64,000 bases of DNA from Hansfordia pulvinata (taxonomy: Eukaryota > Ascomycota > Sordariomycetes > Xylariales), in contig BJKQ01000007.1 in the NCBI GenBank assembly GCA_006538405.1, forward strand, positions 496,001 to 560,000. The letters are read 5' to 3'. The translations under genes were made by a program, and so were the position numbers. The stretch's first letter is position 1. Each line of letters opens with the position of its first letter. Of the stretch, positions 1 through 10,084 are shown in pieces. Under the pieces are notes generated by a model that did not search any database, had not been told where the DNA came from, and saw only the letters and a program-made list of their open reading frames with translations.

Positions 1-1101
1 TTCAAATATCCACGTGCTCGTACATCATGTGTGGACATCGTTTCTGTCTCCATGAGGCTCTCTGCTGCCTCCTTTTCCCTCCTCCTCCGACGAGTACACG
101 CACCCCGCTCGAGGCCATGTGCCGGCCGGCCGGCCGCAAAGGTACGAAACTGCGCGATCTGAGGATGATCGGTCCGGAAGGGAAAAGGGCGAGCAAGGCA
201 CCCAAGGGCAAGGGCTCAGGTTCGCCGCCGCCTGCTGCCCGCGCACACGATCGGCAAAGATGCGAGCGCAGATGCCGATCTGCGACCGGCGATCTTTTTG
301 TTCTCGTCGCTGGCACGTGCTGGTTCTCTCCCGCTTCTCGGTTCCCTCCATGACGTGACGTGACGTGACGTTATACTCCAGGAATGGAGACAAGTACCAG
401 TCAGATGGGGGTATAAGCCGTTAGGGGGCGGTGGAAAGATCTGTTCGAGCACGTTTGGTTCCCGCTCTCTTCTTCCCGCGGCTCCCCCTTCGAGAACGAC
501 AAACTCGGGCGAGTCCAAGAAGACATTGCGCGTGGAGGTCATCCGAGGGAAGACGGTAAAGACTACCGCTGATGGACAATGTCGCCATGGGCGGGGGACG
601 TACTCGTACTGCGACAGACGGTGTTGTCATCATCATGGCTCCGCCCGCACCGCCCGTCCAGCAGACAGACGAGGCCACGCCGGGCCATGTGCCTCCTCTG
701 GTTTATGGCTGGGCCAGGACCCAACGCGCATCCGTAGATCGATGGGCAGAGCGGAACCGCGGGTCGCTTCCCCGGCTGCCCCAGATCATTGGGGGTTAGG
801 GGGGGTGGTTTGTTGTACATCACAGAACGGGTCGTCGCCAACGTCCATCGTCACAGAGCTCTGAAGCTTCAACCCGACCTGGAGATGTCGGCCCGGCTCT
901 GGCTTCCGGCCACCTCGCTGCTCGGGAAGCTGCGGTAACGCACTCGCAAGCTCGGGCACTTCGCAACCCACAAATCATGCGCGGTAAAATTTGTGACTGG
1001 GATGTATATGATTTCTTGCTATGTTGGACGAGAAGAGATGGGTATAGTCTTTTGTTCCTCCGGGAGGGAGGCTGTAGCCCTTCTTCCACGGCCTCCACGG
1101 C
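1..1101. other. Intergenic; no gene seen
   Basis: I see no reading frame with fungal codon bias or a recognisable domain here. The only local structure is a short run of four TGACG-type pentamers at about 353-371 and one TACTCGTA octamer at 601-608. The stretch lies downstream of the small secreted protein gene and reaches the left window edge. Confidence 0.6.
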
Positions 1102-1452
1102 TCACGCTCCTTCCTTCATAGACGCTCCTTCCTTCATAGACGCTCCTTCCTTCACGTAGAACGACACATCTTCATGCCTCTTCACCTCGAAAGCTTCCTT
1201 GGTGTATATGAAGCGCTCCGTTCCGTCGTGCTGTACAATGTGCATCCACTGGAATGCGTGGCCCTCGAAGTGGAACGCAACGTCGTTCCAGTTGAACTGC
1301 ACCGGGCTTTCCTTGGAGAGTGGATATTGAAAACTGTGCTCGGTGTACACCACCTCGTTTCCGCTGCCGTTTCTGAGGGTGATCTTCCATGCGGCGGAGA
1401 GCTGGCCGAGGAGACCCAGGGCCGCGAGGGCGAATGCCGGAGAAGGGATCAT
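1102..1452 (-). CDS. Small secreted protein, Cys-free, with C-terminal hexapeptide repeat
   Basis: Unrecognised 116-residue protein, single exon. The ATG at 1452 is chosen because it starts a clear signal peptide: a short polar start, then a hydrophobic run (residues 5-18) ending in the small-residue motif LSAA, with cleavage likely near residue 20-21. The mature part has no cysteine and is rich in aromatic residues and His (NWND, HFEGHAFQW, HIVQHDG). It ends in three near-perfect copies of the hexapeptide ASMKEG, encoded by an 18-bp tandem repeat. An in-frame upstream extension exists but does not look coding. Secretion is inferred from the signal peptide; function is unknown. Small secreted proteins of this kind are common in plant-associated and saprotrophic fungi, and nothing here identifies it as a toxin or effector. 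Confidence 0.6.
   Translation of the reverse strand: MIPSPAFALAALGLLGQLSAAWKITLRNGSGNEVVYTEHSFQYPLSKESPVQFNWNDVAFHFEGHAFQWMHIVQHDGTERFIYTKEAFEVKRHEDVSFYVKEGASMKEGASMKEGA
1105..1155. repeat. 18-bp tandem repeat in a coding 3' end
   Basis: Two full units and one partial unit of an 18-bp sequence beginning cgctccttcc lie at 1105-1122, 1123-1140 and 1141-1155. Read on the minus strand they encode repeated ASMKEG at the C terminus of the small secreted protein. The unit length keeps the frame. Confidence 0.9.
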
Positions 1453-1737
1453 TTTCTCTGTATGTGTTTTGAGAACTGAGAACGAGGCGATCAGATTTGA
1501 GTCTGTGATCGCGAGGGGTGTGTTTTCGGGGAAGGCTTGCTGGCAGTAGATAGACAGTCCGAGACTTGTGTGTGGATGAATTCTACCCTCATCCAGTGGT
1601 AGACCCGGCTGCTTTATACCTTTCAAGAACTCCCAGGCCTCCAGATTCCCGGGCTCAGTTGTCGCGGTTTGAGCTATTTCAGGCGACGAGAAAATTCGGG
1701 TTTCGGCGGCCAAGTCTGATTGTAGGTATGCTTGAGC

Positions 1738-1800
1738 CGCTCATCGCCGCCGCCGCCGCTTGAGCCGCTCGTCGACGCCGCTCGTCGACGCCGCCGCTTT
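1738..1800. repeat. GCCGCT/GTCGAC simple repeats
   Basis: A run of gccgcc and two copies of gccgctcgtcgac-type sequence form a low-complexity patch between genes. No coding function is apparent. Confidence 0.7.
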
Positions 1801-2436
1801 AGCCAAGTAGATTCACGCCATCAACCGGTCTTGGGGTTAATCGCATCGATGTATTCTCTCCATCGCAGCCACGCCAAGGGGAGGGGGGGATGGCAGGGGT
1901 CGGACTTTTCCTCGCAACGGCCGAGTCGACGGCCACGGGCTTTGTGGCAACGACAATCTTTGAGCGAATTACAGGCGCGGTCGCACACTGGAACGGGCTC
2001 TCTCGCAAAGGCGCCGCATCTGTCGGTCGGGGTGGCGTCTTCCACTTCACTTCGACTTTATTAGGAGTCGAACGACATGTCGCCACATTGCCAGCCTCTC
2101 ACAGCCGGGAAAGAGAAAGCCACGGTCTGATCTTCTGAACTGCTGCCTTGCGAATGCCCTTGGCCCCGCCCCGCTCAAGGTATTAATGGCATCTGCCAAG
2201 AGCTAGCGGCTCATGCACCGGCTTCTGGAGCCTCTCGTGCGGCTGCCGTTGGTTCCGGATATTGAAATGGCAGACTTGTCAAACGTCGGCTATCGCAAAC
2301 AGACGCCTGAACCTTTCTCTCGACGAGACTGGCCCTGGGCCTCGGTCTGACTGGCCCTTTCCACCAAGAGGGGGAAAAGACAAGAGAGAAAGACGGGCAG
2401 ATAGAGAGGGATCTCTGCGCTGGTCCCGTTTCTTCT

Positions 2437-3487
2437 TCATGAGAGCTCATTGAGCTGGAACGGCGGAATCTTGGCCGCCATCGGTTGTTGGAGCTCAGCA
2501 TGCAGATGACGCTCTCCCGCCGTGTGCAACCCAACCCCGCCGCCGCCGAGCTGGTGGTGGCAGTTGCAAGGGAACTGCGCGGTACTCGAAGAGAGCCAGT
2601 GGCCCTGGCAATCGCGGCCGCGATCGCTCCAAGAGATCTGGCCGTGCCCCTCGCCGTCATTGTTTTTTCTACCGTCGTTGCTGATAGCCCCTATTTCAGC
2701 AAGCGGGCGGGCTCTGTTGTTGTTGTGGTGCTTCCAGCACCCAAAGATGGCGGCAGCGACGATCAGGGCGCCGCCGATGCCGCCCCCCAAGCCGCCCGCT
2801 ATGGCTCCAGAGTTGTCGGAGGGCGGAGTAGGTTCGGAGAATAGCGACCCGGGAGAGGCAAGGGACCCCGTCGTTCCTCCTGGGGCCGTTTCCGTGGGCG
2901 TCCTGTTGCCGGAGGCTTCGTCGGCACCTGCAGGGCGCGCGCGCGTTGCGGTAGGTAAAGAACTGCTGCTTGAGATGTCGGACACGGGCCCGGTGAGATT
3001 GAAGTAGTGGGAGTAGACGACGGGGATGTGTCCTGGTCGTTTGCAGTCCCACATGGCGAGGTAGGCCTGGCTGCCGTACTTCAAGTCGATCTGGCCGATA
3101 TTACCGTCCCAGTATGTGGCGTTCAAAGTCCCGTTCATACAATCTGAGAGCCGCACGTGAGCACTGTAATCGTCTGCAGCGCAGAGACACAGACGTGTCC
3201 TTGGACAACTCACCCGTGACATTTTGTAGCTTGATTTGGGAAGGATTGCCCTCCTGCACTATAGAGATGAAGACTCTTTGGAAGGTGGTGCTCCAAACGA
3301 ACGGCCGAGCCAGGGGTGAGCCGTAAGTGATGTTGACGTTGTCGGCAAAGACACTGGGGTCAAGGCTGTATCGACGGCCTGCTGGAGGGGGGTAGAAAAA
3401 GCGATTGTTGGGGTCTGTGGGGCTTGCATTCTGGCTTGACACGGGGGACAGAAGCCAATACAGGATGCACAACAAGGAGAGTAGCAT
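2437..3487 (-). CDS. Secretory-pathway single-pass membrane protein, fungal type
   Basis: Predicted 326-residue protein with two exons, 3487-3214 and 3143-2437. The 70-bp intron has a GTGAGT donor and TCTCAG acceptor, phase 1, and restores an uninterrupted frame. Residues 1-18 form a signal peptide (LLSLLCILYWLLSPVSS). The ectodomain has several N-glycosylation sequons (NAS, NIT, NVT, NGT, NAT, NLT) and spaced cysteines. A Ser/Thr/Pro-rich stalk follows, then one glycine-rich transmembrane helix near residues 208-235 (AGGLGGGIGGALIVAAAIFG), a WKHHNNNR stop-transfer and a cytosolic tail. The architecture matches the many Pezizomycotina plasma-membrane proteins of Mid2/Wsc-like layout, but I see no named domain. 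An ATG six codons upstream (3505) is an alternative start. The role, perhaps wall sensing or adhesion, is inference only. Confidence 0.75.
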
Positions 3488-3505
3488 TTTCCGATGCAGT
3501 GCCAA

Positions 3506-4873
3506 GCTGACAAAGACAATGATGCCAAGAGAATGAGGTATACAGTCTCGAGAAAGAATGGAGAGGCGTCGTCTCTGGACCGCCGGAATAACACCGCAAA
3601 GGAAAAACAGGAGAGATATTAAAGACTTGCAAGCACAGAAAGTCAGTCAAAGACAGAAGCATATCATTTTGGATATTAGATCAAACTTAAGACTGCCCGG
3701 AGCCTTACGAACTCTTCGGCCTCAACCCCCGGTCGCAATTGTATTGGTTACCGATTTCATGGAAAGCTGGCATTTTATTTTGAGAACCGCCGCCGGTTGG
3801 ATGCATAGCCACGAGGCTTGTGTAGTAGAGAATGCTGCCTTTTTACCGCCATGTCAAAGCTAATGTCCTGAAACGGGTCCGGAATGCTGTGAAAGGGGGC
3901 TAGTTGCTGTGGCCATCCACGGTCGTAGCCGCTGCTTTGGACATGAAAGGGCCGGCGAGATGTCGTCGGTTCCGTAGAGGGGCGTATGAGCAACACTTAG
4001 TATGACACCAACAGAACGGTTACCCATCCTGCAAGGCACGAGGGTGATAAGCGCCCAGTCTGTTGGAGATGACATTGTGGGCGCCTGGGGGCTCAGATGC
4101 GGGCGGGTCTTTTGCGGAGGCAGGTGAATCAGCATTGGACCCCTTCGCGCCAGGCAGAGGCCGCATGCTACCAACTCAGATGAAGTTGGGTTAGATGGAA
4201 TACGTGGCCGCGGACTTGCATGCGCGTTCGAACATGGAGTCGCGGCAAGAGAAAATACTATTCCGTGCATGGATCGGCGGGACTCTGTGGGTGCGAAGTC
4301 CGAACCGCTCGGGTACGGCATCCAGCCGCCAGAACTCCGCCGACCGACTGCGCGCTAAGGGCATTCCGCCAGCAGGTGCGTAACAGCCGCTCGCGTGTTC
4401 TGATCACACACACCACAGGATTCCCACTGGGCCGAAACACGCTGGTCGCCTGGCCCCGTCATGTAGCCCGATATCCTTGACGCACACAAATGTGAATGGT
4501 CGACGTGTTATTCAGCATCCTCGAGATGTTGGTTGTGTGATTATCAACACAAATTTAGGTCGAGCCTGGGCGTCTAAGAAGAAGGCGAGTCCCTATTGGC
4601 CCGCTGTCGTGGTTGGCGGACGTAGCCTCGCCGTATTCTCGATGCCCGTCGGTCGTCCAGAAAAAGGCTTCTCCGCGCGTTTGTGAAGCAGTTCATGCCT
4701 CTTGTCATGTCCAAAGGTTCTCTTCTTTCCCACCGTGTCTCTCATTTTCTCTTCACGGTCTCGGGTTTTCCAGGTGCTGCCGTTGAAGTCGGCTGGTCCG
4801 CTTCCCACTCGCTGCAGCCAGGCGCACTGTCATTAAGAGAGAAAGAGAGAGAAATCGCCTCATTGTAGCCAAG
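3506..4873. other. Intergenic; shared upstream region of two divergent genes
   Basis: No convincing gene. This 1.4 kb separates the starts of the minus-strand membrane protein and the plus-strand glycosyltransferase, so it should hold both promoters. A purine-rich GAGAAAGAGAGAGAAA tract lies about 30 bp upstream of the glycosyltransferase ATG. Short open frames on both strands lack codon bias. Confidence 0.6.
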
Positions 4874-6298
4874 ATGCGGCCATCGTCGTCTCTCTTTCCT
4901 GTGGTCTTGGCACCTAAGCCGGTGGTCACCTTTCGGGCTCGCCTGCTGGTTGCTGTCATGGCGTTGTTTCTGGCAAGCTTCCTCTCCGTCATGGTCCTAA
5001 GCTGGCACCGACTCCTCCCTTACCCCCCGGCTGTGAGCTTGCTGCATAGTCTGGGCAGCTTAGCGGACCGCCCCGTTGCCACGCTGAACGACCTCGCCGC
5101 AAATCGCACTCTCGGTGTAAGTTTTCTCACAGACCCAGCAACAACAGAGATTAGAAGTCTGACAGGGAAAATCGACCAGTTCGAAAAGATTCTCGCCTTA
5201 TCCCCGCGCCCCAGTTGGCGCACCCGCGGCTTGCTCGCTGCCGCCGACCTGACCGGTCTCGACATCGCGGTGCCCACCCAAGTCCCGCAGTCGAGGGGCA
5301 TGGTCTCAGCCTTCCGCAGCCTGTACCGGGGCCGCGTCCCTCTCCGGAAAGGGGGTGTCGAGGGGTCTGGCGCCGGCGCCGCCGCCGAAAAGGAGATGCG
5401 CACGCCCGGGGTAGGGTCGGCGAGCGCCTGGCTGGCGCACCTCGACCTCCTGCGTTTCGTCGTCGCATCGGGACTGGAGACGGCCCTTATCGTTGAAGAC
5501 GACGTCGACTGGGACGCGCGCGTCAAGGAACAGATGCGCCTCGTCGCCCAGAATGTGCGCGTCTTCACCGGCGAAGAAACAACGCCGGTTCGAGGCCGCC
5601 AGCAAAGTGAGCAGAACGTCCGGGGCACGTCGGCGGGAGCCAAAGATCAGGAACAGGCGGGGGTGGCAGAAGAGAACGGCGCTCCTTACGGCACGGAGTG
5701 GGACGTTCTCTGGCTCGGCCACTGCGGGTCATGGCTCACCACCGACATGCGCGCGCGCCCGTTCCGCGACGACACGCGCTGCGCCACGAACCAGTACACC
5801 AACTGGGCTCGCGAGTCGCTCTCAACGCGCCTGGCGGACGGCCATCGCCAGATCCACGAATCGCTGACGACGGTGTGCAGTTTCGGTTACGCAGTCACCC
5901 AAAGAGGGGCGGCGCGTATTCTGGAGCTGGAGCCGCCCGGGCTCGCGGGGAGCGGCCGTGGTGGTGATCGGCCAGGGGATGACATTCTCGCCGATGAGGC
6001 CTTTGACGTCGCGCTGTCGGCCTACTGCCGGCCCGGCGGCAAGCTGCGCTGCCTCGTCGTCACTCCGCAGGTCTTCAACCATTACCAGCCGCCCGCGGGG
6101 TCGGAGCGCTGGACGAGCCTCGTCCGGACCGAGGATAAGAAAGGGGAGCCTGAGACTGGGGGCGTCCCTGAAAGGGCACACCAGGCCGACGATCCCGGCC
6201 TCGATGAAGAGATAGGAGTGACCGCCGATATTGCCCGCAGCGCGCGCTGCGAGGCTCTGTTCCACGACACGTGCTTGAGGACATGGGTGGAGCTTTGA
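4874..6298 (+). CDS. Glycosyltransferase family 25-like, type II membrane protein
   Basis: 474 residues, single exon. Residues 22-44 form one N-terminal hydrophobic helix preceded by basic residues, a type II Golgi anchor. The region of about 182-214 carries the GT25 hallmark: an ASAWLAHLDLLRF helix followed by ALIVEDDVDWD, where the acidic cluster at 208-211 is the expected metal and nucleotide-sugar site. Further on, WDVLWLGHCG (about 275-284) and SFGYAVTQRGAARIL fit the same fold of fungal LPS-type glycosyltransferases. A 30-45-residue insert rich in Glu, Gln and Gly (about 232-270) separates the motifs. Known family members transfer sugars such as galactose onto proteins or glycans in the secretory pathway; the substrate here cannot be told. 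It is convergent with the glutaredoxin gene. The ATG at 4874 is the first in frame and precedes the anchor. Confidence 0.85.
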   Translation: MRPSSSLFPVVLAPKPVVTFRARLLVAVMALFLASFLSVMVLSWHRLLPYPPAVSLLHSLGSLADRPVATLNDLAANRTLGVSFLTDPATTEIRSLTGKIDQFEKILALSPRPSWRTRGLLAAADLTGLDIAVPTQVPQSRGMVSAFRSLYRGRVPLRKGGVEGSGAGAAAEKEMRTPGVGSASAWLAHLDLLRFVVASGLETALIVEDDVDWDARVKEQMRLVAQNVRVFTGEETTPVRGRQQSEQNVRGTSAGAKDQEQAGVAEENGAPYGTEWDVLWLGHCGSWLTTDMRARPFRDDTRCATNQYTNWARESLSTRLADGHRQIHESLTTVCSFGYAVTQRGAARILELEPPGLAGSGRGGDRPGDDILADEAFDVALSAYCRPGGKLRCLVVTPQVFNHYQPPAGSERWTSLVRTEDKKGEPETGGVPERAHQADDPGLDEEIGVTADIARSARCEALFHDTCLRTWVEL

Positions 6299-6751
6299 AC
6301 ACCCGGTAGCGAAGCAGTGCTTGGACGCATCATCATTGCCTGGTTGCGCCGTGAGATTTCGTTAGTACTTGTCTGCATGAAGATCAGCTTCGGGCGCAGG
6401 AAAAGCTATCACTTTTTGTGTAAAATCCAGCGTGCGACTCTTGAAGCAGCCCCCTCACTCTTGCAGGAGCAGTATCATACTTCGGTGCTTCACGTCTCCA
6501 TGGATCAGGCGGATGCCATTCGCGCGCGACCATCGGAACCAGCTGGTCATCGCTGATCATCAATGTAGTACAAACAAAGTCGGGCGGCAATTTGACAAAG
6601 ATAGGGGTATCAGATTTGGATTTGTGCGAGTGCGTAAGGCCAAGAGCCAAGTATGTCTTTTCGCTGCCGCTGTCTAGGTATATTATTGTGTTAGAACGAA
6701 GGGTTCTGGTTCAAGACGGCTTGACCGCTGCACGACCCATCTTGCCGGCGC
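6299..6751. other. Convergent intergenic spacer
   Basis: 453 bp between the 3' ends of the glycosyltransferase (+) and glutaredoxin (-) genes. It should contain both 3' UTRs. I see no gene or repeat in it. Confidence 0.6.
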
Positions 6752-7200
6752 TCAAGACCCAGCCAACAGAGCTGTCAAGTTGTTTTTCTGGCCCTGCAGC
6801 TCTGAGTTGCCACCGATGTGCTTGCCCTTGATGAAAACATTGGGGACGGTACGTTGGCCAGAGATCTCGAGCAGAGCAGCCTGCAACTCGTCACCATCGG
6901 GGCGCAAGTCGAGCTCTTCGGCGTGGAAAGAGATCTTCTTGTCGTTCAACAGCCTCTTGGTGGCGGCCGAGTAGCTGCACCACGACTTGGAGAAGACCAC
7001 TGCGGGCGGGTCAGCATGTTACATCCTTGTGCTGGCCACGTCTGGCAGACAAGGCGACACTGAAGATGGGAGATGGGTGGTAGGCTGCTGTACGTACCGA
7101 CGGCGTTGTTGTTGATGAGGTCCTGCGCGACCGACTTGACGGATGCCATGTTTGCTGGTAGCGGAGACGAGTGGTAGAGGCGGCGGAAGAGGGAGAACAT
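6752..7200 (-). CDS. Glutaredoxin with CSYS active site, possible dual start
   Basis: Two exons, 7200-7098 and 6999-6752. The 98-bp intron has donor GTACGT, a CTGAC branch site and a CAG acceptor, phase 1. From the first ATG the protein has 116 residues; from a second in-frame ATG (7149) it has 99. The core is a complete class I glutaredoxin: VVFSKSW then CSYS (Cys42-Ser45), the cis-proline segment TVPNVFI and the glutathione-binding GGNSEL. The canonical CPYC is replaced by CSYS, so the resolving cysteine is a serine, as in yeast Grx6 and plant S12-type enzymes, which implies a monothiol mechanism. Residues 1-17 (MFSLFRRLYHSSPLPAN) are basic, hydroxylated and lack acids, like a mitochondrial presequence. 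Initiation at the second ATG would give a cytosolic form, as for yeast Grx2. The dual localisation is inference. Confidence 0.85.
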
Positions 7201-10084
7201 TGGCTGAGAGGAGGGGCAGAGAGCCGAGCGGCGGGATGGAAGTTGGGGTGGGTATATAGGCGACCGAGGAAGTGGCGATCGAGTTGGGGCGTCTGCTGCA
7301 GGGTGCAGATTAGGTGCCGGGTGTAGGGAAGCACGTGATTTGACGTGGGTGATAGGCCGATGGATGATGACGGTGGCAGCGGGCAGGCGCGACGGGGCAC
7401 TGGAACTGGAGCAGAAATGCCAGCCAAAAGGGTGTGGCCGAGGGCCGGCAAGGTACATGTAAGTAGGCAGGTCACTTAGTACTCCGTGTTCGTACTCGGA
7501 AGTTGCCTCCGAGCCGAGATTCTAACTCAATCGACGTTTCTAGAAGATCGGCCGCGACTGGGACGGTTGGTGAATCAACTCGATGTTGTAGGTCAGCCCC
7601 GCCATGTGAATTACGAGTATCCAGTCAAGTCGTGGAGGCGTCAGCTGTAGGTTTTTTATATGCTGGGCACTCCCATCAAGCCTTGATGAATGGGGAGCGA
7701 TCGCGGGACGTGGTCAATTTGTAATGCATAGCACGTCCTTTGATACGATCACGCAACCGAGCGTGCCAGAATCCTGCAAATGAACTTGATTGGTAATTGC
7801 GTTCGTCGGCCTTACAACTGCGAGAATGCCCAGTCATGTGCCTCAACGTGAGGTTCGCAACGGGACGGCATCCAGTCCAGGCTGCCCGTCGCACTCCGTC
7901 TACGAGTATGCACCTACGCAGGTTAGTACGATATGACAGGGCATGGAATCATACATGTACTATGTAATCATCTAGATCAATTAATGCTAGGAGGTACCTA
8001 CGGTAAGTACGAGTTGAGACTTGGAAGAGCCAGCGTCTCAAGACGCAGTATGACGCAATTCTCTGGACGCGCCGCTAGCATGGTCAATCTACGGGTCCCA
8101 TTCGGGTTTGTAATAAGCGTCGTCAACGAGTAAGAGATGCGGCGGCTTCACAGAGGGCAAGGGCTGCGGCGTTGCGGTCGCGTAGAAGCTGCCAGTGATC
8201 GAAGTATCTCCCAGCATTTGCCGATTAGGCGAGCCCAAGTCCCTGCTGCGAGCTCGAAGTCTGAGCAGCGGGGAAAAGCGGCAAACCAGACATGACAATC
8301 GGAACAGACCATTAAGCGTGAACAGACCGGCGCAAGTTGACGCGAGTCGCAGCCCGGGCTTGTTCATTCTGTTCTACGAGCAAAGTCATGTGTCGATAAC
8401 AATGATGCGAACGAGCCTCCTTGCGATCTGGCTTTTCGAAACGCTACCGGGCGGGGTTTCGGGCCGTAGCTTGAAACGCAGCGAGTCCACTCGATAACGT
8501 GGACCTCAGAGGGGCATGGGAAGAGGAGGAGCAGCAGGAGGCTGGCATGGCTGGTCATAGGTCAGGATGCGTCGACAAAGGTGCCTGGCAGACGACTGGC
8601 TGTTGCAGCGAGACGAAGATACCAAGCCCTCGAGTCAACAGCAGCAGGCAACTGAACAAGGACATTCTCACAATCATGAGCAAATACCTGCAATACGGAG
8701 AGAGGGCCCAGAGTCTCATTCAGGCGTGGCAACGCTTGTTCACTTTCACTCGTCCACTAGCAGACATCTGGCTCAAGTCCCAGGCGCCTGAGCACTTGCA
8801 CCCTGGACTGACTGGACTTTGTGACGACATGCCGCCGGAACAAACCAATGAATCCCTCGAGAAGGCCGTGGCGACCGGCTTTGGGTGGGCATTTGCAGGG
8901 AGGTAGGGAGGTATGTTCATTCTTGGAAGAGTTACGCGTAGGTAGACTCTTCTTTTACCTGCATTCATACACCTGTACCTCGACCATCCTGTCGCAAAGA
9001 TTTAGGGGCTGTAAGGCAGGTACATGTACCTGGCTAAATGCAGCTTCCGTGTCAGTAGGTAAGGCTTCATCCCCCAGCCGACATCTGATGACACAGCCCA
9101 CCTAATCAAGGGACTCGTGATCCATTGTCAACTCCTCCGCACACGCCTGTCGCCGCATGGCTGGGTGGGTGAGTGCTGTTGCCTGCGCAACTGGGGCCCG
9201 AAAGGCAGGACAGCAACGCGAAACGACACGACAGGTGTCCTGTCACGGTCTGACCAAGTGAGAGCGTTCGTAAAGGCCGGCCGAGGTACGGGGTACGGAA
9301 TAGATACTGCGCATCGCCCCGCCGAATGGACGTGAGCTCCAGGTAACGCGTAAGGACCTGGGACCTCCAGACTCGTATGTTGCCGTGATTGTTCTCTGGT
9401 TTTCCCACCCGCAGCCCACATGGATGGGAGCAGACACGGACGCCTTGGGCGCCGGCCCCTGTAATCTCTCTGCCAGCAGCTGCTGCAACTTGCCACGGGT
9501 GCTGTAGCTGAGGTTTTGCTCCTGTTACAACCGCCAAAACGCATCCATTCGCGACAGGCCGCCACTGACCGTCCAACGGACACCTCGTCGAATCCTCCAG
9601 CGCTGCCTACCGTACTGCCTCCCGGCCGTCCACATCCGCTGCGACACAGCCTTGATCCCGAGTCTGTAGTTGGATAGGTTAGGTAGCGACCCAACCACGC
9701 CTGACCTGAGCTGTGCCTGCGTGCGCCTTGACTCCTCCAGTCGCAACGAGCCAGCCACCACCGCGCACCGCTGCCCACACTACACCACAGCCGCAACCTA
9801 GCGACCTGCACACCATTGTGGATCATCTGACGTCCCCGTCCCAGTCCCAGTCCCAGTTCCAAGTTGCAGCTCCGCGTTCCCACCCGCCGGCCCGCCCGCC
9901 AAAGCTGTTGCTGCTGCTGCTGCTGCTGCTCGTGCGTACGTGCGTGCTCGCTGGCCCGCCACTGCCCGCCTCTGAGGACGACCCCCCTCCGTTCTCCCAC
10001 CCGCCTCCCCGCTCTCGGAAAGCCGCCGCCTCTCTCACCAGTGCCTGGGTGTCCTTCTCATAGGACCACCCGTCTCCCGCCAAG
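7201..10084. other. Intergenic, 2.9 kb, ending in the leader of the BAG gene
   Basis: No supported gene. TACGAGTA octamers occur at 7612-7619 and 7901-7908. A 135-codon open frame at 8499-8906 has no codon bias. From about 9700 the sequence is C-rich with CCAGTCCCAGTCCCAGT repeats, a (CTG)n tract and pyrimidine runs, typical of a long fungal 5' leader for the downstream BAG gene. There is no ATG between about 9430 and 10298. Confidence 0.5.
9905..9931. repeat. (CTG)n trinucleotide repeat
   Basis: About nine CTG-type triplets in the presumed 5' leader of the BAG-domain gene, some 150 bp before its proposed initiation codon. Confidence 0.9.

Noticed and set aside
353..371. TGACGTGACGTGACG as a CRE-like regulatory array
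   Set aside because: It is a short simple repeat far from any gene start; no second line of support.
9128..10000. 290-codon minus-strand open frame with poly-Gln
   Set aside because: No ATG-supported conserved protein; the Gln run is just the (CTG)n repeat read in reverse.
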